Shown piece by piece: positions 1 through 5,281 of a stretch of DNA of 5,281 bases. The translations under genes and the position numbers were made by a program. Each line of letters begins with the position of its first letter. Position 1 is the first letter of the stretch. The notes below the pieces were generated by a model. The model saw only the letters and a list, made by a program, of their open reading frames with translations. It had not been told where the DNA came from and did no database searches. The stretch spans positions 1 through 5,281 of the forward strand of contig JAUIEG010000227.1 in NCBI GenBank assembly GCA_030428745.1, read 5' to 3'. The DNA comes from Alphaproteobacteria bacterium (GTDB taxonomy: Bacteria; Pseudomonadota; Alphaproteobacteria; Caulobacterales; Parvularculaceae).

Positions 1-1030
1 AAGGCGTCTGCGCCGCGACGCGGACGCTTTCAAACCCCGCTTCTTTCAAGAGCGCGGAGAGACGCGCCGGGCCGGCTTGCGCGCCAAGCGCCGTTCCCAC
101 TTCCTGCGATTTGGAGCAGGGCGTGCACACGCCGGTCGAGGCCGCATAGTAAAGACGGCTTACCGGATTGATATTGTCCTCAATGGCGTCAGCGGCTGCG
201 GGTTCGACAAGCAGTACGGTCCCGCCCGGTTTCAGCGCCTGAAAAGCATGACGCGCGGCGCCAAGGGGGTCGCCCATATCGTGCAGGCAATCCATATAGC
301 AGATGAGATCATAATCTGAGCCCGGAAAGTTTTTCGCCGTGGCGGCGTCGAAACTGATATTGCTTCCCGCCTCTGCGTCGCGGGCGCGTTTGCGCGCCGT
401 TTCCACCGATCGCAGGTGATTGTCAAAACCGTATATATCAGCGTCTGGAAAGGCTTTGGCGATTAAAATCGCTGACGCGCCATGACCGCAACCGATATCC
501 GCGACCTTGCCGCCTTGCTCTAATTTTTCTGAAACGCCGTCAAGCGCGGCGATCCACTCTGCGACGAGGCTTGCCTTGTAGCCGGGCTTGAACAAAGCCT
601 CACAGCCGCAGAACAGGCGTTCATGGTGATCGGCCCAGGCGATGCCGTCGCCGGTGCGGAAGGCGTCGGAAATTTTGTCTTCGTCGAACCAGAGCGATGC
701 GGCGACTTCAAGGGCGGGAATCAAAAACACCGGGCTGTCTTCGTCGGCGAGCACGGGCGCATGCGCGTCTGGCAGCTCGTAATGTTGCGTCGCCGGATCA
801 TAGGTCACGTAACCGCCGGCGGTCTGGTTGTTCAGCCATTCGCGCACATAGCGTTCATTGAGACCGGTCTTGTCGGCAAGCGCGACCGCCGGAAGCGGAC
901 CGGCGCCGGCCATGGCTTTATAAAGCCCGAGCTTGTGGCCGAGGCTTGTCAGCATGCCGGACATGGCGGCGGCGACGTCGCCGACAACCTGGCCTGCAAA
1001 AACTTCTGTTGGGTTCACATTAATGGTCAT
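1..1030 (-). CDS. Class I SAM-dependent methyltransferase with N-terminal winged-helix domain (partial, C-terminus off the left edge)
   Basis: The frame is open for 343 codons from ATG at 1030 to the window edge. Residues about 15-90 look like the winged-helix dimerisation domain seen in small-molecule methyltransferases (a KLGLYKAM helix, then NERYVREWLNNQ near 58-69). The Rossmann methyltransferase domain follows: SAM-binding motif I is VADIGCGHG (176-184), the strand-2 acidic residue is D203 in GFDNH, the CLHDMGDP stretch (248-255) ends strand 4, and LKPGG (266-270) is the usual post-motif loop. This order matches the Rv2258c-like family of about 350 residues, so probably only some ten residues are missing. 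It should transfer a methyl group from SAM in the cytoplasm; the substrate cannot be told. GGAGA at 1036-1040 is a well-placed ribosome binding site and there is no in-frame start just upstream. It lies 27 bp behind the small ORF at 1058-1234 and is divergent from the HxlR regulator gene, its likely controller (inference). Confidence 0.93.
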   Translation of the reverse strand, partial: MTINVNPTEVFAGQVVGDVAAAMSGMLTSLGHKLGLYKAMAGAGPLPAVALADKTGLNERYVREWLNNQTAGGYVTYDPATQHYELPDAHAPVLADEDSPVFLIPALEVAASLWFDEDKISDAFRTGDGIAWADHHERLFCGCEALFKPGYKASLVAEWIAALDGVSEKLEQGGKVADIGCGHGASAILIAKAFPDADIYGFDNHLRSVETARKRARDAEAGSNISFDAATAKNFPGSDYDLICYMDCLHDMGDPLGAARHAFQALKPGGTVLLVEPAAADAIEDNINPVSRLYYAASTGVCTPCSKSQEVGTALGAQAGPARLSALLKEAGFESVRVAAQTP

Positions 1031-1057
1031 GGGTTTCTCCTGTTTTGTTGGATGACG

Positions 1058-1234
1058 TTAGAAAGCGCAGGCAAGGGCGGCTCCGCCCATGGCTGCATGA
1101 AGAACGGGCAGGGCGTGGAGGGCGGCGTGAAGCGCCGCGCCGACGCCAATTAGTCCGGATGCAACGCCGGTTTTTGCTGCTGTGCGCCGGAGGCGAGCCC
1201 ATAGGGGCTCCCCAGTAGATGTAATGACGGTCAT
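1058..1234 (-). CDS. Candidate small hydrophobic protein (58 aa), upstream of the methyltransferase
   Basis: I do not recognise this protein. Reading from ATG at 1234 to TAA at 1058-1060 gives 58 residues. The N-terminal third is polar and basic (RLRR at 15-18, K21). Residues 23-58 are rich in Ala, Gly and Leu and could form one membrane helix or helical hairpin with the N-terminus inside. Histidines H36, H40 and H46 lie in LHAALHALPVLHAAM, and there is a Cys two residues from the end. An AGAGG ribosome binding site lies 8 bp upstream of the ATG. The stop is 27 bp before the methyltransferase start, so the two genes would be cotranscribed and share the divergent control region. About 60% of third codon positions are G or C, rising in the second half, which is compatible with coding but not decisive. 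In GC-rich DNA, chance ORFs of this size are common, so the call rests mainly on the ribosome binding site, spacing and hydrophobic pattern. Confidence 0.45.
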   Translation of the reverse strand: MTVITSTGEPLWARLRRTAAKTGVASGLIGVGAALHAALHALPVLHAAMGGAALACAF

Positions 1235-1298
1235 GGCCGGGTCCTCTGCTTGCCTCGTTTCGATGAACGGGTCATAGGGAACAGGCGCTGGCGGGGAT

Positions 1299-1364
1299 GC
1301 TTCACGGACTGAAGCTTAGCGCTACAGATTTTGAAGTAGCCCGCTTCCTGATATGAAGTAGGGG
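1299..1364 (+). promoter_or_regulatory. Three tandem 22-bp repeats, probable HxlR operator array
   Basis: Three units begin at 1299, 1321 and 1343, each exactly 22 bp apart. Each starts GCT(T/A)C, followed by seven variable bases and GAAG(C/T), and TGAAG recurs at 1310, 1332 and 1354. Each unit is an imperfect dyad; the first is perfect (GCTTCA-N5-TGAAGC, 1299-1315). Units 2 and 3 share TGAAGTAG. No fourth unit is seen at 1277 or 1365. The array ends just before the ribosome binding site of the HxlR gene and lies in the 151-bp gap between divergent start codons. A period of about two helical turns puts the sites on one face of the helix. The HxlR of Bacillus is known to bind tandem sites upstream of its target. 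Binding here by the adjacent regulator, giving autoregulation and control of the divergent genes, is inference. No convincing -35/-10 pair could be assigned. Confidence 0.72.
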
Positions 1365-1385
1365 CGAGCCAGGGGGGAGATTTCT

Positions 1386-2090
1386 ATGCAATACGGCCAG
1401 TTCTGCCCCATCGCGAAGGCGACGGAGCTCCTTGGCGATCGCTGGACGCTGTTGATCGTTCGTGAGCTATTAGTGGGTGGGCGGCGGTTCAACGTTCTCC
1501 AGCGCGGCCTCGGCACGATTTCTCCGGCGCTGCTGACGAGCCGCCTCAAAACGCTGACCGAAAACGGTCTGATCGTGAAGCGCAAAATCCCCGGCCAGAA
1601 GACCTATGAATATTTTCCAACGCCGGCCTGCGAGGAATTGGCGCCGGTGCTGAAGGGACTCGGCGATTGGGGCATGCGCTGGGCGAAAGAGCATCTCGTC
1701 GACGAGGACTACGACGTCGAGCTTTTGATGCTTTATCTTGAGCGCACCATTGCGACGGAAAAATTGCCGGGCGATGAAACCACCTTGCGTTTCGAGTTCG
1801 AGGACATGCGCAGGGACCGCATCTGGTGGCTGGTCGTGCAGGACAGTAATGTGGATGTCTGCATCAAAGACCCGGGACGCGACGTGGATTTGTATTTTAC
1901 GACGACCGTGCGCGCCATGACCGATTGCTGGCTCGGGCATCGCAGCTACAAAGAGGCGATCCGCGAGGGCGATGTAAAAATCGTCGGGTCTGCGGATCTG
2001 ACGCGTACGGTGAATTCCTGGCTGCGCTGTGTCGACTATGCCGAAGCCAGCTCGGCGCCGCTGACCGGCGAAGATGTGCTCCCCGCTTGA
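1386..2090 (+). CDS. HxlR-family winged-helix transcriptional regulator with C-terminal SCP2-like domain
   Basis: The 234-residue protein has an N-terminal HxlR domain (about 7-100) with the family hallmarks: CPIAKATELLGDRWTLLIVREL (C7 to L28), the RRFNVLQRGLGTISPALLTSRLKTL region (33-57) holding the recognition helix, and a wing with QKTYEYFPTP (71-80). C7 is the near-invariant cysteine that is redox-active in some relatives such as YodB and HypR. Residues about 110-215 form a second domain that ends in GDVKIVGSADLTRTVNSWL (195-213), resembling the SCP2 sterol-carrier fold and so pointing to a hydrophobic ligand. The longer form of HxlR with this extension is a known architecture; plain members are about 110-150 aa. 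The ATG has a strong purine-rich ribosome binding site (GGGGGGAGA, 1372-1380). It is divergent from the small ORF and methyltransferase, with the 22-bp repeat array directly upstream, so a local, autoregulated repressor or activator is likely. The ligand is unknown. Confidence 0.93.
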   Translation: MQYGQFCPIAKATELLGDRWTLLIVRELLVGGRRFNVLQRGLGTISPALLTSRLKTLTENGLIVKRKIPGQKTYEYFPTPACEELAPVLKGLGDWGMRWAKEHLVDEDYDVELLMLYLERTIATEKLPGDETTLRFEFEDMRRDRIWWLVVQDSNVDVCIKDPGRDVDLYFTTTVRAMTDCWLGHRSYKEAIREGDVKIVGSADLTRTVNSWLRCVDYAEASSAPLTGEDVLPA

Positions 2091-2288
2091 TTGAGCTTGT
2101 CCATTGGGTCTCGCTGGCCATGGCCACGGACGATGGCGCGAACATCCGGCTTTATCCGGGGTAAAAGTTGGCGTCGCCGGACGCCGGCGGCCGCCATCAA
2201 AACAGGGATTTAGTCACGATTTGGAATAAAGTTCCGACCGGTTGCTAGAAACATGCTAACTTTCCGGCTTGATCCATGTTAATGTGAA
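2091..2288. other. Gene-free interval between the HxlR regulator and the histidine kinase
   Basis: No supported gene lies here. A GC-rich hairpin at 2173-2191 (CGCCGG-ACG-CCGGCG core, extended by one G-T and one G-C pair) could help end the HxlR transcript, but no T-run follows on either strand, so it is not a convincing intrinsic terminator. From about 2196 the base composition becomes more AT-rich up to about 2370, which suggests the kinase promoter region, although no clear -35/-10 pair was found. An in-frame ATG at 2253 opens only nine codons and stops at TAA 2280-2282. Confidence 0.6.
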
Positions 2289-2311
2289 TTGGGCTTTGTT
2301 TGTGCTAGAAA
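2243..2311 (+). repeat. Direct repeat TGCTAGAAA upstream of and at the kinase start
   Basis: TGCTAGAAA occurs at 2243-2251 and again at 2303-2311, exactly 60 bp apart, and a weaker TTAGAAA lies at 2368-2374. The copies flank the proposed TTG start of the histidine kinase, in the AT-rich stretch. They could be binding sites for a regulator, but nine bases repeated twice is weak evidence. Confidence 0.25.
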
Positions 2312-3404
2312 GCCGCGTGTTCTTTTCTTCGCACATTGCAGGTTTGATATAAAACAGGGCTCCTCTCTTAGAAAGATCAGCGATTTCGATGTCGCCGACC
2401 ATTTCCATAAACTGGCGCCGCCCCTTGTTTCCCAAATTCTGTTTGGACTTGCCTGCACCCTGGCGGCGGCGGGCGCGCGCGCTTTTGTCGATTTTCTGGC
2501 GCATGCGGCGGGGCCGTTTTCTCTCATCTACCCAGCGATCCTGATCGCCACCTTGTTCGGCCGCTGGCAGGCGGGCCTGACGGCGTGGCTCACATCGTTT
2601 CTGTTCGCCTGGTACTTTGTTCTGCCGGCGGAGGGATCGTTCGCGTTTGAAGTGGCGGGCGACGGCGCCCGTACGGTCGTGAACGGGACTGCAGCGCTGG
2701 TGATCGCAATTTTCGCCGAGATTTTTCGGCGCGCTGTGCGCGAAGCCGTGGAAGAGCGCGACGACGAGATTACGGCGCGAGGTCTGTTGCTGCGGGAGAT
2801 CGACCACCGTATGCGGAACAATTTTGCGATTGTCGAAAGCTTTTTGAATCTTCAGTCGCGCAGCACGAAAAATGAAGAGGCCAAAGCGGCAATGGGCCTT
2901 GCTTCCTCCCGGATGCACAGCTTCGCCGCCGCGCATAAATCGCTCTATGAAAGCTATAGCGCCAACGAGTTTTCGAGCCTTGTGGATATGCGCAGCTATC
3001 TGACCGATATCACCGCACATCTGGCGCAGGCGCTGTTTCCCGGTGAGGAAGTTCGGGTGCGGCTTGAGGTTCACGAAACGAAAATGCCGCGAGACAAAGC
3101 GTCCGCCATCGGGCTCGTTGTCAATGAACTCGTCACCAACGCCGCCAAGCACGCCTTTCACGGCCGTCAGGACGGCGAGGTCGCCATCAGCTTCGCGGAA
3201 GAAGGCGAGACCTGGCGCCTGACGGTGGCTGACAATGGTCGCGGTCTTGGACCGGACGGCGCCGGCTCAGCCGACTCAAATGGGAAAGGCGGCGGCTTTG
3301 GCGCGGGGCTCATTGAAGCCTTTGCGCAACAGGCGGGCGGCGCCCTTTCCCGGGAGAGCAATGACGCCGGCGCCCGGTTTGTCGTGACCGGTCAGCTTCA
3401 TTAG
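2289..3404 (+). CDS. Membrane-anchored sensor histidine kinase, HisKA_2 family (start uncertain)
   Basis: Residues about 45-150 are hydrophobic with several membrane spans (SLIYPAILIATLFGRW, LTAWLTSFLFAWYFVLP, then ALVIAIFAEIF) and resemble the DUF4118 membrane module. The HisKA_2 dimerisation and phosphoacceptor region follows, with H173 in LLREIDHRMRNNF. The ATPase domain shows the N box VNELVTNAAKHAF (278-290), the G1 box ADNGRG (314-319) and a glycine-rich G2 segment (334-341). The N box begins NEL rather than HEL and the WxE motif is absent, so this is HisKA_2 and not a true HWE kinase. It should autophosphorylate H173 and pass the phosphate to a response regulator, none of which is encoded nearby; no PAS or GAF sensor domain is present, so input probably comes through the membrane part. 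Start: the frame is closed by TAA at 2280-2282, and TTG 2289 is the only ATG, GTG or TTG before the membrane region. It lacks a clear ribosome binding site, and the first ~30 codons use AGA, AGG and ATA unlike the rest. Confidence 0.9.
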   Translation: MGFVCARKPRVLFFAHCRFDIKQGSSLRKISDFDVADHFHKLAPPLVSQILFGLACTLAAAGARAFVDFLAHAAGPFSLIYPAILIATLFGRWQAGLTAWLTSFLFAWYFVLPAEGSFAFEVAGDGARTVVNGTAALVIAIFAEIFRRAVREAVEERDDEITARGLLLREIDHRMRNNFAIVESFLNLQSRSTKNEEAKAAMGLASSRMHSFAAAHKSLYESYSANEFSSLVDMRSYLTDITAHLAQALFPGEEVRVRLEVHETKMPRDKASAIGLVVNELVTNAAKHAFHGRQDGEVAISFAEEGETWRLTVADNGRGLGPDGAGSADSNGKGGGFGAGLIEAFAQQAGGALSRESNDAGARFVVTGQLH

Positions 3405-3504
3405 CCGCTAGACAGAGATCTTCTGCAATCGATGCTGGCCTGCGGCCCTGCGGCGTCCTAAATACCGTGAAAATGCATTCCCGCTGATCATTCCGGAGCT
3501 TTTC
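3405..3504. other. 100-bp gap between the kinase and acyl-CoA dehydrogenase genes
   Basis: It contains a CTGCGG direct repeat within a GC-rich patch near 3438-3455 and an AT-rich CCTAAATACC just after, which could be a -10 region, but no matching -35 was found. No intrinsic terminator is visible. The ribosome binding site of the downstream gene lies at its end (3495-3498). Confidence 0.4.
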
Positions 3505-5281
3505 ATGACTTTTAAAACCCCCATCCGCGACATGCGTTTCATTCTGGATCATGCGGCGGGATTTGGCGCGCTGGAACAGTCCGGCGCCTATCCCGACCTG
3601 TCGGGCGATCTTGTGGACGCGATCCTGGAGGAGATGGGCAAGTTCTGCGACGGCGTGATCGCGCCCCTTAATGAAGAGAGCGACCGCAACGGCGCGAAGC
3701 TCGAAAACGGGGTGGTCAGGACGACACCGGGCTTCAAGGAAGCGTACGCCCAATATTTGGAGGGCGGCTGGTCGTCGCTGGCTTTCCCGGAAGAAGCGGG
3801 CGGGCAGGGGCTGCCCTCGACGCTCGCCGTGGCGCTGGTTGATGGGTTGAACGGCGCCTGCATGTCGTTCGCCATCGGCACGACCCTGACCACCGGCGCC
3901 GTCAAGGCAATCCTTCATGCGGCGACGCCGGACCAAAAGAAACGCTATCTCGAAAAAATGGTCACCGGCGAATGGACCGGGACCATGAACCTGACCGAGC
4001 CCTCGGCGGGATCGGATCTGTCGGCGATCCGCACCAAAGCCGAGCCGGTTGGCGATGGGACTTACAGAATTTCGGGGCAGAAGATTTTCATCACCTATGG
4101 CGATCACGACATGACGGACAATGTTGTCCATCTGGTGCTCGCGCGGCTGCCGGATGCGCCCGAAGGCACCGGCGGCATCTCCATGTTCCTCGTGCCGAAA
4201 TTTCATGTGAATGAGGACGGCTCTCTCGGCGCGCGCAATGACGCCCATTGCATCAAGCTTGAAGAAAAGATGGGCCTCCACGGCTCACCCACCTGCGTCA
4301 TGGCGTTTGGCGACAAGGGCGAGTGCATCGGCACGCTGCTCGGCGAAGAGAATAAGGGCCTTCGCAATATGTTCGTCATGATGAACGCGGCGCGCCTCGA
4401 TGTCGGGGTGCAAGGCGTCGGCGTCGCCGAACGCGCCTATCAGCGCGCGCTCGCCTATGCGCAGGACAGGAAACAGGGCCGGGCGCCGGGCGTAAAGTCT
4501 GGCGACATGGTCGCCATCTATGAGCATCCCGATGTGCGCCGCATGCTTTATTCCATGAAAACGCTGACCGATGCTTCAAGAGCGATCTGTTACGCCAATG
4601 CTGTCGCTTATGACCTCGCCCATGCCGCGCCGGACGAAGAAACGCGCAAGGAAGCAAAGGCGGTGGAAGAGCTTTTGACGCCGATCTCGAAAGGGTGGTC
4701 CACGGACCGCGCCAATGACGTGACCTCGCTCGGCGTGCAGGTGCATGGCGGCATGGGCTATATTGAGGAGACAGGCGCGGCCCAGCATCTGCGCGATGCG
4801 CGCATCGCCGCGATCTATGAAGGCACCAACGGCATTCAGGCCATGGACCTTGTGGGCCGCAAGCTGCAAGGCGACGGGGGCGCGGCGGCGCAAAAATTCA
4901 TCGCCGACATTCATTCCGAAGCGATGATGCTGAAAGCCGCCAAGCGCGAAGACCTCGCCCATATCGGCGAGCGCCTTCTTCAGGCTGCGGACGCGCTTCG
5001 TCGGTCGACAGAATGGCTGCTTGAGTCGGCGAAAAAAGATCAGGCGCATGTGCTTGCGGGCGCGACGCCTTATTTGAAACAATTCGGCAATACGATGGGC
5101 GGCTATTATCTCGCTCATGGCGCCAAGGCGGCGGCGATCGCAGTGCATGAGGGGCAGGACCCCGCCTATTACGAATCCAAAATCGCGCTCGCGAAATTCT
5201 ACGCGGATAATTATCTCACCGAGGCTGTGGCGCTCACCGACGCCGTCACCGCCGGCGCCGATACGGTTGCGCGTATCGATC
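3505..5281 (+). CDS. Acyl-CoA dehydrogenase, long DmdC/FadE-like form with C-terminal extension (partial at right edge)
   Basis: Open for 592 codons to the window end; the family is about 595-600 residues, so nearly all of the protein is here. The first residues (FKTPIRDMRFILDH) match the short N-terminal segment special to this long subfamily and support the ATG at 3505, which has GGAG (3495-3498) six bases upstream. The alpha-helical N-domain runs to about 155, and the beta domain opens with the FAD/substrate signature MNLTEPSAGSDL (161-172). The C-domain carries VQVHGGMGYIEE (411-422) and AAIYEGTNGIQ (435-445), where E439 is at the position of the catalytic base. Residues about 465-592 are the extra C-terminal domain. 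The enzyme oxidises an acyl-CoA to the 2-enoyl-CoA using FAD, passing electrons to electron-transfer flavoprotein. The subfamily includes DmdC (methylmercaptopropionyl-CoA, DMSP breakdown) as well as fatty-acyl enzymes, so substrate and symbol are left open. It follows the kinase gene after 100 bp and may have its own promoter. Confidence 0.95.
   Translation, partial: MTFKTPIRDMRFILDHAAGFGALEQSGAYPDLSGDLVDAILEEMGKFCDGVIAPLNEESDRNGAKLENGVVRTTPGFKEAYAQYLEGGWSSLAFPEEAGGQGLPSTLAVALVDGLNGACMSFAIGTTLTTGAVKAILHAATPDQKKRYLEKMVTGEWTGTMNLTEPSAGSDLSAIRTKAEPVGDGTYRISGQKIFITYGDHDMTDNVVHLVLARLPDAPEGTGGISMFLVPKFHVNEDGSLGARNDAHCIKLEEKMGLHGSPTCVMAFGDKGECIGTLLGEENKGLRNMFVMMNAARLDVGVQGVGVAERAYQRALAYAQDRKQGRAPGVKSGDMVAIYEHPDVRRMLYSMKTLTDASRAICYANAVAYDLAHAAPDEETRKEAKAVEELLTPISKGWSTDRANDVTSLGVQVHGGMGYIEETGAAQHLRDARIAAIYEGTNGIQAMDLVGRKLQGDGGAAAQKFIADIHSEAMMLKAAKREDLAHIGERLLQAADALRRSTEWLLESAKKDQAHVLAGATPYLKQFGNTMGGYYLAHGAKAAAIAVHEGQDPAYYESKIALAKFYADNYLTEAVALTDAVTAGADTVARID

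Noticed and set aside
623..1153. Plus-strand ORF (176 aa) opposite the methyltransferase
   Set aside because: The minus strand holds a complete Rossmann methyltransferase pattern over the same bases.
1020..1202. Alternative minus-strand ORF (60 aa) overlapping the methyltransferase start
   Set aside because: Arg/Ser/Pro-rich with no domain-like pattern; the 58-aa frame at 1058-1234 has a better ribosome binding site, hydrophobic pattern and spacing, and the two overlap in different frames.
1224..1234. Palindrome ATGAC-G-GTCAT over the small ORF start codon
   Set aside because: Short and isolated; it can arise from the ATG-ACC-GTC-AT coding sequence by chance, and no second copy was seen.
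1278..1302. GGAAC with 16-bp spacing to GCTT as an EcfG-type stress promoter
   Set aside because: The -10 element matches only two of four bases of CGTT, and the GCTT is already explained as part of the first 22-bp repeat.
2173..2191. GC-rich hairpin after the HxlR gene as an intrinsic terminator
   Set aside because: The stem is good but no T-run follows on either strand.
2256..3161. Long minus-strand ORF (301 aa) opposite the histidine kinase
   Set aside because: It is a shadow of the kinase gene, which has clear H, N and G boxes on the plus strand; the antisense product is Arg/Gln-rich with no recognisable domain.
3310..4281. Minus-strand ORF (323 aa) opposite the acyl-CoA dehydrogenase
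   Set aside because: Antisense to a well-supported enzyme with family signatures; the composition is typical of a GC-rich shadow frame.
4576..5148. Minus-strand ORF (190 aa) opposite the acyl-CoA dehydrogenase C-domain
   Set aside because: Overlaps the catalytic Glu region of the real gene on the other strand and shows no domain.

Overview
This is a GC-rich window, densely coding on both strands. Its gene content is typical of an alphaproteobacterium: a HisKA_2-type sensor histidine kinase, an HxlR regulator with a lipid-binding-like C-terminal domain, and a long (~590 aa) acyl-CoA dehydrogenase with the C-terminal extension. I cannot name the genus from the sequence alone. No RNA gene, insertion sequence, CRISPR array or phage element was seen.

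Layout. Positions 1-1030 (minus strand) hold a nearly complete class I SAM-dependent methyltransferase whose last few codons run off the left edge. Just upstream on the same strand, at 1058-1234, is a good candidate for an unannotated 58-residue, partly hydrophobic small protein with its own ribosome binding site; the two would form an operon. At 1386-2090 (plus strand, divergent) lies an HxlR-family winged-helix regulator fused to an SCP2-like domain. The divergent gap (1235-1385) contains three tandem 22-bp repeats at 1299-1364, each a small dyad (GCTWC-N7-GAAGY). They are best read as the operator for the HxlR protein, probably controlling both directions.

Positions 2091-2288 hold no gene. 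At 2289-3404 (plus) is a membrane-anchored HisKA_2 sensor histidine kinase with no response regulator next to it in the window. Its 5' end is odd: the only usual start codon before the membrane domain is a TTG with no clear ribosome binding site. At 3505-5281 (plus) is a DmdC/FadE-like acyl-CoA dehydrogenase, open at the right edge and missing probably only a few C-terminal residues.

How the genes work together. The left half reads as a small self-contained module: regulator, operator array, and a divergent small protein plus methyltransferase. The SCP2-like domain suggests a hydrophobic ligand, and the conserved N-terminal cysteine leaves redox or electrophile sensing open. The kinase and the acyl-CoA dehydrogenase are probably separate transcription units, with a 100-bp gap and no sign of shared function. 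Nothing here is a clearly new system; the most interesting item is the operator array and the small ORF beside it.
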